Assembly: GCA_014239555.1 (NCBI GenBank)
Contig: JAAZYR010000004.1
Span: forward strand, 177,696-241,695
Length of the DNA: 64,000 bases
Direction: 5' to 3'
Source of the DNA: Acidimicrobiales bacterium
GTDB taxonomy: Bacteria > Actinomycetota > Acidimicrobiia > Acidimicrobiales > Poriferisodalaceae
Part shown: positions 8,582-15,413 of the stretch, piece by piece
Numbering within the stretch: position 1 is the stretch's first letter
Layout: each line of letters opens with the position of its first letter
Notes under the pieces: model-generated
Database searches by the model: none
Seen by the model: only the letters and a program-made list of their open reading frames with translations
What the model was told of the DNA's origin: nothing
Translations under genes and position numbers: made by a program

Positions 8582-9478
8582 TCATTCTGAGTCAGGTTCC
8601 CATGGGGCCGGGCCATCCATAGAAGGTTCGGTTCGGCCTTCCAACCACCCATTGAACTGGGCTTCTCGTTTTTCGATAAACGCGGTGGCGCCCTCACGCG
8701 CGTCCGGAAGATGGTCAGTAACGGCAGTCTTAGCGGCTATCTCGTCGAGAGACTGACCCCAAGTCAGTTCAGCTGCTAGATGTATGGAACGCTTTAGCAT
8801 CCTCATTGCCACTTGAGGCCCTCCAGCAAGCTCACGAGCAAGCTCGAGAGCAGCGTCCATCAACCCATCATCGGGAACGACTTCGTGCACGAGACCGAGT
8901 TCATGTGCGGTCTCAGCGTCAACAATGCGTTTCCGCATCATGAAATCCATTGCCTTTGCCACTCCAAGGTGTTGCACCAACAACCATTGCCCACCTTCAT
9001 CAGGTAGCAAGCCAAACCGGAGCGTCGCGCTCCCCATCTTTGCTGATTGCGAAGCAATTCGAAAGTCACACGCGAGAGCAAGAGAGAAGCCTGTTTGGAT
9101 GGCGAATCCGTTGATCGCAGCGATGGAAAGTTTATCCAAGTTCCGAACGGCGGTATTCAGAGCCTGAGATATTGCCCGCAAGCCGTTGTAGGTGCCGGAA
9201 GGGTTGTGATGCCCATGGTGTATCTGCGGAACCTGAGTACTCTCTCCGCCATATCCTTTTAGGTCATCTCCGGCCCAAAACGCGGAACCTTCCCCGGTAA
9301 AGATCACTACCCGAATCGCGTCATCCATCTGAGTTTGGGTGAGAACCTCAACCAAATCACGTTTCATCGGGGCTGTTGAAGCGTTAAGACTCTCGGGACG
9401 GTTGAAGGTGACAATCAAAACTCCCGGTTCTTCGATCAAGGTTTGAAATCCGCAGTACTCGCCTTCTTTGACTGACAT
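8582..9478 (-). CDS. Enoyl-CoA hydratase/isomerase family protein
   Basis: 298-residue crotonase-fold protein. The oxyanion-hole strands are visible (GSAFWAGDDLKG and AINGFAIQTGFSLALACD). The two glutamates of classical enoyl-CoA hydratase are not in their usual places: the GCEL position reads GFSL and the PEI position reads GSAT. The protein instead has LLPDEGG, an acidic motif as in PaaG-type isomerases, so isomerisation or another crotonase reaction is more likely than simple hydration. The start at 9478 follows a perfect SD, GGAGGAG, 3 bases upstream; an ATG 12 bases further upstream overlaps that SD. It points towards the aminotransferase operon. Confidence 0.85.
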   Translation of the reverse strand: MSVKEGEYCGFQTLIEEPGVLIVTFNRPESLNASTAPMKRDLVEVLTQTQMDDAIRVVIFTGEGSAFWAGDDLKGYGGESTQVPQIHHGHHNPSGTYNGLRAISQALNTAVRNLDKLSIAAINGFAIQTGFSLALACDFRIASQSAKMGSATLRFGLLPDEGGQWLLVQHLGVAKAMDFMMRKRIVDAETAHELGLVHEVVPDDGLMDAALELARELAGGPQVAMRMLKRSIHLAAELTWGQSLDEIAAKTAVTDHLPDAREGATAFIEKREAQFNGWLEGRTEPSMDGPAPWEPDSE

Positions 9479-9496
9479 CTTCTCCTCCATCTTGCG

Positions 9497-9527
9497 TTAC
9501 CTGGTGCTGAGGTAAAGAAGTTACCTC
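9497..9527. promoter_or_regulatory. Triple TTACCT/AGGTAA operator-like repeats
   Basis: Within the 64-base divergent gap, TTACCT (9497-9502), AGGTAA (9510-9515) and TTACCT (9521-9526) form two overlapping dyads. The right one is a perfect 7-bp inverted repeat, GAGGTAA / TTACCTC, with a 5-base spacer (9509-9527). The arrangement looks like paired regulator sites controlling the crotonase gene and its divergent neighbour. No regulator gene is adjacent. Confidence 0.5.
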
Positions 9528-9542
9528 GCCACTCCCGACAGA

Positions 9543-9941
9543 GTGTCTCGGTTGATACCGTCACCGTTTGTGAAGGACGACTCCGATGCACCATTTGCGC
9601 CATTCGAAGACTCGCTCATGCTTAGGTTCGATATAAGCGGATCCGAGGGCAACCGAACCCACTACATAACACCGTTCGTTACTGACGGCCAGCGGCTGTA
9701 TGTCTTCGACGAACCCAGCCACGATCCGGAGGCGTTCATGAAAATGCTGCTCGAGCAAAACGTGGAGGTCAGTAGCCGCTCGACCGGGAAGTTACGCGTA
9801 CACGCAACGGGACGGCTCCCCCTCGACACCGAGGAACGATGGGCCCGATCGACATGTACCGCAAAGTTTCTCTATGACCAGGCATTGCAAGACCTTGCCC
9901 AGTTAGGGCCTTTAGTAGTTCTCGGACCCCAGCAACGCTGA
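9543..9941 (+). CDS. Uncharacterised protein, possibly a DUF385-like split-barrel
   Basis: 132-residue soluble protein, not firmly recognised. The order of elements (LMLRF, then YITPFVTDGQRLYVF, then a run of beta strands and ending LGPLVVLGP) faintly resembles the deazaflavin-dependent nitroreductase/DUF385 split beta-barrel, which binds F420 in actinobacteria. The identifying glycine-rich turn is not clear. A GTG start is assumed; no SD or -10 element supports it and a start further inside is possible. It is divergent from the crotonase gene across an operator-like region and runs into the tauD gene end. Confidence 0.5.
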   Translation: MSRLIPSPFVKDDSDAPFAPFEDSLMLRFDISGSEGNRTHYITPFVTDGQRLYVFDEPSHDPEAFMKMLLEQNVEVSSRSTGKLRVHATGRLPLDTEERWARSTCTAKFLYDQALQDLAQLGPLVVLGPQQR

Positions 9942-9948
9942 TCAAAAT

Positions 9949-10788
9949 TTAGTTGGGCTTTTCGCCAGCCAAGGTGATGCGATACATCTCGCGCCGGCTG
10001 CCCGAGTAATCGTTGATGGCAAAGTGTTGCGTGACACGGTTATCCCACATGGTCAAGGTGCCCGGTCTCCAACGAACACGGCATGTCAATCCGATTTGTC
10101 GACTGTGTTCAAAAAGAAACTTGAGTAGTGCGGAGCTTTCCGCGCTCGTCATGTTTTCGATTGCAACGGTGTAAACCTCGTTGACGTAAAGAGCTTTGCG
10201 ACCCGTAACAGGGTGCGTTCGCACTAACGGATGGGCCTGACGAACCACGGCACTTTCATCGCCGCGAATGTTCATTGACGAGTCCGGGTCAGGGCGACCA
10301 AAAGTTCCGCCAGGCCCATAGCTACGCTCGGCTGTGTGTACCGCGCTAAGACCATCAAGCAACTTTTGCATTGAGTCGGAAAGAGTTTCAAAAGCTAGAT
10401 ACTGGTTGGTGTATGCGGTATCTCCTCCCTCATCGGGAACCTCGACCGCATAGAGAAGAGTGGCGCTTGGAGGCTTGGTTTGAAAACTCCAATCGCTGTG
10501 CCATCCGCTGCCAAATAGCGGTCCTTCTTCGTCGCGTTCTCGTAACACCCTCACCACATTGGGGTGACCCTCAACCGGTGTGATAAACGGGGTATCCCCG
10601 AAGTGACCAAGGCTCTGGGCAAAAACTTCGAAACTATCAATATCGAAGTCCTGGTCGCGAAACACAAGCACGACATGTTCAGAAAAAGCTGTCTCTATCG
10701 CTCGTATTTGTTTCCCACTCAGACCGCTTCGAAGATCAATTTCGGTGACCTCCGCTCCAAACGCTCCAGTTAGGGGTTTTATACGCAT
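9949..10788 (-). CDS. TauD/TfdA-family Fe(II)/2-oxoglutarate dioxygenase
   Basis: 279 residues. The 2-His-1-Asp iron site is complete: His97 and Asp99 in GWHSDWS and His255 in TQHFAIND; an Arg near 266 is suited to bind 2-oxoglutarate. The FRDQ and GGDTAY stretches are typical of TauD/TfdA. These enzymes hydroxylate a substrate next to a leaving group, releasing for example sulfite from taurine or opening 2,4-D ethers; the substrate here is unknown. The start is supported by TAGTTT 6 bases upstream (leaderless) and by GGAG directly before the ATG. It is divergent from the LLM oxidoreductase, and the pair could attack one sulfonate, ether or similar compound. Confidence 0.87.
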   Translation of the reverse strand: MRIKPLTGAFGAEVTEIDLRSGLSGKQIRAIETAFSEHVVLVFRDQDFDIDSFEVFAQSLGHFGDTPFITPVEGHPNVVRVLRERDEEGPLFGSGWHSDWSFQTKPPSATLLYAVEVPDEGGDTAYTNQYLAFETLSDSMQKLLDGLSAVHTAERSYGPGGTFGRPDPDSSMNIRGDESAVVRQAHPLVRTHPVTGRKALYVNEVYTVAIENMTSAESSALLKFLFEHSRQIGLTCRVRWRPGTLTMWDNRVTQHFAINDYSGSRREMYRITLAGEKPN

Positions 10789-10794
10789 CTCCAG

Positions 10795-10800
10795 AAACTA
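10795..10800 (-). promoter_or_regulatory. -10 element of tauD leaderless promoter
   Basis: TAGTTT read on the minus strand, separated by 6 bases from the ATG at 10788. Confidence 0.45.
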
Positions 10801-10839
10801 GTGGTGCATCCTTTACTTCGGTGCGCTAGGCAAGAGGAC

Positions 10840-11904
10840 ATGAAGGTTTCTATTGCATACGGCGGACCAGCCTCTGGTAAAAAACGAGACTGGGACCAAC
10901 AAGTTGAATTTCTGAGGGAAGCGGAACAGATGGGCGTTGACATCATCTGGTCAGCCGAAGCATGGGGTATGGACGGGGTGAGCACTCTGGCTTACCTCGC
11001 GGCGGTAACAAACCGCGTGCAGTTAGGAACAGGCATTCTTCAAATTTCGGCGCGCACCCCTGTCATGACCGCGATGACAGCACTTTCTTTGGCGGCGATA
11101 AGCGACGACCGATTTATCTTGGGATTAGGGGTAAGCGGCCCCCAAGTTGTCGAAGGTCTCCACGGAGTGAGGTTCAAACAACCACTCACTCGCCTACGTG
11201 AAACCGTGGACATAGTGAAACAGGCATTCGCTGGAGAAAAAATCACGTACGAGGGATCCCATCACGTTCTGCCTTTACCAGGGGGCGAAGGTAAGGCTCT
11301 CCGTCTAGCTCAACCCGCAAACGAACAAATTCCAATATGGCTAGCCACCCTGGGACCAAAATCTCTCGAATACACAGGCGAAGTTGCAGATGGTTGGGCG
11401 GGGACTTCATTTGTTCCATCGGCTTCGCACGCCACGATTGGGCTTATAAAGGCAGGGGCCGACCTCGCCGGGCGAGATCCCAACAGCCTTGACTATCAAG
11501 CTGGGGGAGCAGTCCAATTTGGAGAAGATATCGATCAACTCATCGCTCCCAGGCGCCCCGGGGTGGCATTCACTCTGGGGGCTATGGGTTCGCCGACCAC
11601 CAACTTCTACAACGACGCATATAAGCGAGGGGGGTTTGAGGAAGAAGCACTAGAGGTTCAAAGAGTGTGGATTAGCGGAGATCGTGAGAAAGCAGCTCAA
11701 CTAGTCCCAAGCGAGCTCATACTTCAAACCAACTTTCTTGGCTCCACCGCGCAAGTCACCGAACGAGTTCGTTCTTACCGTGACGCCGGAGTAACAGTTC
11801 TACGTGTACAACCCGAGGGCGCCGACAATCAAGAGCGGCTCGACAGCCTCGGTGGAATCGTTGACATCGTTAGAACCATCAACCAAGAACAAAGCAACAT
11901 GTGA
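10840..11904 (+). CDS. LLM-class flavin/F420-dependent oxidoreductase
   Basis: 354-residue TIM-barrel protein of the luciferase-like monooxygenase class. The start MKVSIAYGGPASG, the segment GVDIIWSAEAWGMDGVSTLAYLAA and the phosphate-binding QIPIWLATLGPKSLEYTGEVADGW resemble the F420-dependent branch (glucose-6-phosphate dehydrogenase/mer-like). It may be a monooxygenase or an F420-dependent dehydrogenase; the substrate is unknown. The ATG at 10840 starts the conserved fold; GTG codons at 10801 would add 13 residues that do not look conserved. It is divergent from tauD, and the shared 51-base interval suggests co-regulation. Confidence 0.83.
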   Translation: MKVSIAYGGPASGKKRDWDQQVEFLREAEQMGVDIIWSAEAWGMDGVSTLAYLAAVTNRVQLGTGILQISARTPVMTAMTALSLAAISDDRFILGLGVSGPQVVEGLHGVRFKQPLTRLRETVDIVKQAFAGEKITYEGSHHVLPLPGGEGKALRLAQPANEQIPIWLATLGPKSLEYTGEVADGWAGTSFVPSASHATIGLIKAGADLAGRDPNSLDYQAGGAVQFGEDIDQLIAPRRPGVAFTLGAMGSPTTNFYNDAYKRGGFEEEALEVQRVWISGDREKAAQLVPSELILQTNFLGSTAQVTERVRSYRDAGVTVLRVQPEGADNQERLDSLGGIVDIVRTINQEQSNM

Positions 11905-11928
11905 ATCACCGAGTTTCGCTGACGTTGT

Positions 11929-12138
11929 TCACCTCTCGGCCACGCGTTCAAGAACATCAAGTCGGCGCACACGCGCGACATCTACAGTCCGAAAACTAGC
12001 CAACCGCGACGACCAAGAGTCGACATAACGACGACCCTCGGAATGAAAGAACGTCGTCATTGGCCCCTCCTGCTCATAAGTGTCAGCACCTGCAATGATT
12101 TCAGCGCTTCCGTCAATAAAAGTGAGTTCAAAGGTCAT
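11929..12138 (-). CDS. Small uncharacterised protein (69 aa)
   Basis: The protein starts MTFELTFIDGSAEII and is rich in charged and aromatic residues; no family is recognised. The gene is supported by its promoter: TATTTT lies exactly 6 bases before the ATG (leaderless arrangement) and a TGGCCA repeat lies further upstream. The pattern of short beta-strand-like segments (ELTFIDGSAEIIAGADTYEQEGPMTTFF) suggests a small soluble fold. It converges with the LLM oxidoreductase, 24 bases apart, and is divergent from msrB. Confidence 0.5.
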   Translation of the reverse strand: MTFELTFIDGSAEIIAGADTYEQEGPMTTFFHSEGRRYVDSWSSRLASFRTVDVARVRRLDVLERVAER

Positions 12139-12144
12139 GCGCAG

Positions 12145-12181
12145 AAAATAGGTGATCTTCCCTGTGGCCAACTAGTGGCCA
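12145..12181 (-). promoter_or_regulatory. Promoter and TGGCCA repeat of the 69-aa protein gene
   Basis: The minus-strand -10 TATTTT is at 12145-12150. TGGCCA occurs twice, at 12165-12170 and 12176-12181, 5 bases apart; because each unit is palindromic they form both a direct and an inverted repeat. They overlap where the -35 region would be, as an operator would. Confidence 0.4.
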
Positions 12182-12214
12182 AAAGTTGTGAATTTTCGGT
12201 GGGTAAGTCAATCA

Positions 12215-12270
12215 CTGTCCACAGCGAAGATTTCCGCGTGCTGCCTGCAATAACCTGTCTATTGTCCACA
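12215..12270 (+). promoter_or_regulatory. Two DnaA-box-like sites upstream of msrB
   Basis: TTGTCCACA at 12262-12270 is a perfect match to the actinobacterial DnaA box; CTGTCCACA at 12215-12223 has one mismatch. Both point the same way, 47 bases apart, in the intergenic region before msrB. They could make the promoter DnaA-responsive. No dnaA, dnaN or gyrase gene is nearby, so this is not argued to be the origin. Confidence 0.35.
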
Positions 12271-12302
12271 AGCCTTATCAAACACCAACTGAAGGTTGAC
12301 CC

Positions 12303-12713
12303 ATGAACGAACATTCGAAAACCTTTAGCGAGGACGAGCTACGCGAGCGTCTGAGCCCTCTGCAGTACCACGTCACCCAGGAATCAGGGACTGAGCAAGC
12401 CTTCACCGGAGAAACTTGGGACCAAAAGAAGAGTGGCACCTATCACTGCGTAGTTTGTAGTGCCGCTCTTTTCTCAAGCGAGAGCAAATTCGAATCAGGG
12501 TCAGGCTGGCCAAGTTTTTGGCAACCGCTTTCTAGCGAAGCCGTAGACACTGAAACCGACAACTCTCACGGAATGGTGCGGGTCGAAGCCTTGTGTCACA
12601 CATGCGGTGCACATTTGGGGCATATTTTTCCGGATGGACCGCAACCCACGGGCGATCGATACTGCATGAATTCAGCTTCCATGCAGTTCAGCTCACAGAA
12701 TCCCTCAGATTAA
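12303..12713 (+). CDS. msrB: Peptide-methionine (R)-S-oxide reductase
   Basis: 136 residues. MsrB reduces the R-epimer of methionine sulfoxide in proteins. The structural zinc site is complete (Cys49/Cys52 in CVVC and Cys98/Cys101 in CHTC). The catalytic Cys121 lies in RYCMNSASM, and SGSGWPSFW forms the substrate pocket. The resolving Cys sometimes found in that pocket is Ser here, so recycling probably depends directly on thioredoxin or mycothiol systems. AAGG precedes the ATG by about 7 bases. It is a single gene converging on the MerR regulator. Confidence 0.95.
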   Translation: MNEHSKTFSEDELRERLSPLQYHVTQESGTEQAFTGETWDQKKSGTYHCVVCSAALFSSESKFESGSGWPSFWQPLSSEAVDTETDNSHGMVRVEALCHTCGAHLGHIFPDGPQPTGDRYCMNSASMQFSSQNPSD

Positions 12714-12732
12714 AGACATCTGAGCAACAGGT

Positions 12733-13191
12733 TCAGCCCGTCAACCTCACACGGTCCTCAGCTGACGGGAACAGGTCGATAATTGCATCATCGAGTTCTT
12801 GCTTGACTCCAGCTAAGGGGAGCACATTCAAGACACCCTGACCTTGGCGGATGAGATCGATGATCTCCTCGCCCGAAACGAGCAATGGGGAAGCACCGCT
12901 GATCACCAGATTCGCAGAGGCGACATCAGTTCCAAGATTCTCTCGCAGATATGAAAAGACATTACGAACCATCTCAAGCCGTATTCCCGCATCGAGCAGG
13001 GTCTTAACGACTTTCAACTCCAACAAATCTTGGTAGGAGTAGCTGCGTCTGCTCCCACTTCCTTCTGCGTCTGCTAGAGAGGGACGAATAAGGTCAGTTC
13101 GCGCCCAATAATCCAACTGCCGGTATGTGATGCCTACCAACTCTGCCGTTCGCTTACCGGAGAAGCCCGATTCCACTACACGCTCAGTCAC
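12733..13191 (-). CDS. MerR-family regulator (Rv1828-like)
   Basis: 152 residues. The N-terminal winged helix (KRTAELVGITYRQLDYWARTDL, then SRRSYSYQDLLELKVVKTLLDAGIRLEMVR) is followed by a C-terminal effector-like domain without metal-binding cysteines. The ITYRQLDYWARTDL core and the DAGI motif are those of the actinobacterial Rv1828 type. As in M. tuberculosis it sits next to the FHA protein, gcvH and a DUF151 protein. The start is GTG. What it regulates is unknown; its own neighbourhood is the obvious candidate. Confidence 0.87.
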   Translation of the reverse strand: MTERVVESGFSGKRTAELVGITYRQLDYWARTDLIRPSLADAEGSGSRRSYSYQDLLELKVVKTLLDAGIRLEMVRNVFSYLRENLGTDVASANLVISGASPLLVSGEEIIDLIRQGQGVLNVLPLAGVKQELDDAIIDLFPSAEDRVRLTG

Positions 13192-13306
13192 CGCTTCTGC
13201 CCCCGTCCTAGCTCGTCAACGATGCGATTACATCGATGGAACTACGTCCGTGTCATGCAACAGTACGGCCTAAACCAACACTCAGCAACCACCCTACGCG
13301 CGATAC

Positions 13307-13325
13307 TTCGCGCGCTGTGCGCGAA
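13307..13325. repeat. GC-rich inverted repeat between DUF151 and merR genes
   Basis: TTCGCGC and GCGCGAA form a perfect 7-bp stem with a 5-base loop (GCTGT), 22 bases after the DUF151 stop. There is no T-run on the minus-strand side, so it is not a textbook intrinsic terminator. It may be a terminator without a U-tract or a site upstream of the MerR gene. Confidence 0.35.
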
Positions 13326-13347
13326 AACTGTTGTAGAGGGTGACTAG

Positions 13348-13851
13348 TTAGCCTTGAAAATCGTCAGGACTCACATCGTCCAAGAACTGTTTGAACTCGT
13401 CGAGTAGTTCGTCAGGGTCGTTTTCCGAAGATTCGTCTGCTGGGTGTGCCTCGAGAATTTGGCCCGCTTCGGTTAGGACTTCTTCAGTGGCGTAGATAGG
13501 GGTGGCTGTGCGCACGGCAAGAGCAATAGCATCACTCGGGCGGGCAGAAATTGTGTGATTTTTGCCCGCCAAGTTCAGTTCAATTTCGGCGAAGAATGTC
13601 CGTTCGCGCAATTCTGTCACCACCACTCTGGCGATCGTTGCCTGAAGCTCTTCAAGCATCTGCACCAACAAATCATGGGTCAAGGGCCGAGCGAGCCGAA
13701 TGCCCTCAATTCCTCGATGGATAGCGTGGGCTTCAGGAGTATCGATTACAACAGGCAGAACTCGGCCCTGTCCCGACGTCTCTCTCAAGAGAAGAAGCGG
13801 ACTATTTGAGGGCAACTCCACTTGCACCCCGAGCAACTCCATCTCGATCAT
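13348..13851 (-). CDS. DUF151 bifunctional nuclease family protein
   Basis: 167 residues. The N-terminal DUF151 domain (MIEMELLGVQVE, LPVVIDTPEAHAI, then ISARPSDAIALAVRTATPIYATEEVL) is followed by an acidic tail (DESSENDPDELLDEF). Some plant and Thermotoga relatives have been reported as RNases/DNases; the role in actinobacteria is unsettled. It is the counterpart of M. tuberculosis Rv1829 in a conserved block. The start is supported by TAGGGT 6 bases upstream. Confidence 0.88.
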   Translation of the reverse strand: MIEMELLGVQVELPSNSPLLLLRETSGQGRVLPVVIDTPEAHAIHRGIEGIRLARPLTHDLLVQMLEELQATIARVVVTELRERTFFAEIELNLAGKNHTISARPSDAIALAVRTATPIYATEEVLTEAGQILEAHPADESSENDPDELLDEFKQFLDDVSPDDFQG

Positions 13852-13857
13852 GAACCG

Positions 13858-13863
13858 ACCCTA
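13858..13863 (-). promoter_or_regulatory. -10 element of DUF151 leaderless promoter
   Basis: TAGGGT on the minus strand, 6 bases before the ATG at 13851, inside the 39-base gap after the FHA gene. It gives DUF151 its own transcript in addition to any read-through. Confidence 0.5.
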
Positions 13864-13890
13864 GCCGGGCTCAGCAGCAAACCACGACCT

Positions 13891-14355
13891 TCAACTCGTC
13901 CACGAAACGAGATATAGCAACTTGAACTTCCCAATCTGTAAATCATCTCCGTTGGTCAGAACCACCTCAGTCGCTTCTAAGCGTTCGCCGTTCAAATAAG
14001 TGCCATTCAAAGAACCGACATCACTGAGGACATACCCGGTGCTGCCGACCTTTAGCTCCACGTGACGTCGGGAAACTGTTATGTCATCAAGAAAGATGTC
14101 ACTGTCAGGGTGTCGCCCAACAGTGAGTTGTTCCCCAGTTATTGCGTACCGAGTGCCCGCTTGGTGCCCGCTAGTAACAATTAGAACAGCGCCACTCGAC
14201 GGCGGGTGCATACCAACTGCTCCCTCTATACCGCCAAGCGTCTCCAGGGCTTCTGTGCTGACTTCAGTCTCTTGACTCAACTGTCGCCCACAACTCGAAC
14301 AGAATCTTGAACCTACGAGATTAGTGTGCCCACACTCAGAGCATGATTCGGTCAT
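13891..14355 (-). CDS. Zinc-ribbon plus FHA-domain protein (GarA-like)
   Basis: 154 residues. An N-terminal zinc ribbon (Cys5, Cys8, Cys19, Cys22) is followed by a linker with several Thr/Ser (TEVSTEALETL) and a C-terminal FHA domain with the phosphothreonine-binding residues Arg81 (VGRHPDSD), SRRH at 95-98 and Asn117 (SLNGT). FHA domains bind phosphothreonine peptides made by Ser/Thr kinases. In mycobacteria GarA, at this same locus, controls 2-oxoglutarate metabolism after PknB/PknG phosphorylation of an N-terminal ETTS motif. Here that tail is replaced by the zinc ribbon and an ETEVST stretch. The start lies 3 bases after the gcvH stop. Confidence 0.88.
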   Translation of the reverse strand: MTESCSECGHTNLVGSRFCSSCGRQLSQETEVSTEALETLGGIEGAVGMHPPSSGAVLIVTSGHQAGTRYAITGEQLTVGRHPDSDIFLDDITVSRRHVELKVGSTGYVLSDVGSLNGTYLNGERLEATEVVLTNGDDLQIGKFKLLYLVSWTS

Positions 14356-14358
14356 GCG

Positions 14359-14751
14359 CTACTCCGGACTTTCGTCGGCAACAAAGGAGTCGTATCTTTC
14401 TGCATCCATCAGGTCTTCAAGCTCAGAGCTGTCGTTTGGCCTGATAACGCATATCCAGCCGTCACCATAAGGGTCTTCGTTTACTAGTTCGGGCTGGTCT
14501 TCGAGCATGTCGTTAGCCTCCAACACCTCACCAGATACGGGCGCAAAGACATCTGAAACTGACTTCGTTGACTCGATCTCGCCAAAGGCCGAGTTTGCCG
14601 ACACTTTCAACCCAACTTCAGGTAGCTCCACGTACACGACGTCACCAAGGGCATCCTGGGCAAAGTCACTAATCCCCACCCGAACTAACGCACCTTCCAG
14701 GCGCACCCACTCGTGATCGGTTGAATATCGAAGCTCAGCGGGGGTGTTCAT
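14359..14751 (-). CDS. gcvH: Glycine cleavage system H protein
   Basis: 130 residues. The lipoyl-carrier fold is clear, with HEWV near 13-16, VGISDFAQDALGD and the lipoylated Lys63 in EIESTKSVSD. GcvH shuttles the aminomethyl group of glycine between the P, T and L proteins; none of those is in this window. Lone gcvH beside an FHA gene is the same order as M. tuberculosis Rv1826-Rv1827. Transcription is probably leaderless from the -10 at 14758-14763. Confidence 0.95.
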   Translation of the reverse strand: MNTPAELRYSTDHEWVRLEGALVRVGISDFAQDALGDVVYVELPEVGLKVSANSAFGEIESTKSVSDVFAPVSGEVLEANDMLEDQPELVNEDPYGDGWICVIRPNDSSELEDLMDAERYDSFVADESPE

Positions 14752-14757
14752 GCACCA

Positions 14758-14763
14758 AACCTA
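14758..14763 (-). promoter_or_regulatory. -10 element of gcvH leaderless promoter
   Basis: TAGGTT on the minus strand with exactly 6 bases to the ATG at 14751; no SD sequence. Confidence 0.55.
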
Positions 14764-14786
14764 TCCCACAGCACTGGTTGTCGAAC

Positions 14787-15398
14787 CTACCCATGCGCGT
14801 CGGCATCTCTTCCCGCCCGGCCCTCACGTAACGCGTCGCGAGCAGCGGGCACGTAACCCAGAGCAGACCAGTAGTGGATGGGTAGACCCGCAAGAGCACA
14901 CACCCAAGCGCCAGCGGCGAAAAACGACGCGACCACCACCTCGCTCTCTCCCGCTAAGAAGAACGGGAACGCGAACATCATCAAAAAGGTCCCAGTTTTT
15001 CCCCACCACGTCACTTCGATTTTACGTGCACCTAATGCCCCGAGAACTAATGCGATCACGGCGACTAAACCCTCTCGTATTAAAGCCAACCACGCGACCC
15101 AGCCAGGCACAGAACCGTCAAGCCAAATTGCAAATACTCCTACCAACAACATCAGCCGATCCGCCGTCGGGTCAAGGATTTTTCCTAATTCGCTGATTTG
15201 ATTAAAGCGCCGTGCGATATAACCATCTACCCAATCGCTCGCCCCAAGAGCTCCAAGCAAAAGCGCTGCGCCCCAACGGTCTTCTTTAGAGAAAAGAAGC
15301 CAAAGAAATAGAGGGATGCAACCCAGCCGAAGGAGACTAATCAAATTAGGCACCGTGAAGGGTCGCCACCCAAGCTGCTGTTCAGACATCAATTGCAT
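14787..15398 (-). CDS. CDP-alcohol phosphatidyltransferase (PgsA-like)
   Basis: 203-residue membrane enzyme that joins a CDP-diacylglycerol to an alcohol, most likely glycerol 3-phosphate. The signature D-x2-D-G-x2-A-R-x8-G-x3-D-x3-D is complete around DWVDGYIARRF and GKILDPTADR. About five to six transmembrane helices follow. The ATG at 15398 is chosen because GGAG lies 6 bases upstream; an ATG at 15389 and a longer form from 15443 are alternatives. The longer form would overlap the divergent HIT gene. In M. tuberculosis pgsA2 is also close to the gcvH block. Confidence 0.87.
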   Translation of the reverse strand: MQLMSEQQLGWRPFTVPNLISLLRLGCIPLFLWLLFSKEDRWGAALLLGALGASDWVDGYIARRFNQISELGKILDPTADRLMLLVGVFAIWLDGSVPGWVAWLALIREGLVAVIALVLGALGARKIEVTWWGKTGTFLMMFAFPFFLAGESEVVVASFFAAGAWVCALAGLPIHYWSALGYVPAARDALREGRAGRDADAHG

Positions 15399-15400
15399 CG

Positions 15401-15406
15401 TAGGCT
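15401..15406 (+). promoter_or_regulatory. -10 element of HIT gene leaderless promoter
   Basis: TAGGCT on the plus strand, 7 bases before the ATG at 15414. It sits in the 5' untranslated region of the divergent pgsA-like gene, only 2 bases from that gene's start codon. Confidence 0.5.
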
Positions 15407-15413
15407 CCAACTC

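Noticed and set aside
12215..12270. Chromosome replication origin at the DnaA boxes
   Set aside because: Only two boxes, no AT-rich unwinding element, and no dnaA, dnaN, recF or rpmH nearby.
14744..15196. Plus-strand open frame over the pgsA-like gene
   Set aside because: The pgsA-like gene has a complete CDP-alcohol signature; the antisense peptide is Arg/Pro-rich with no family.
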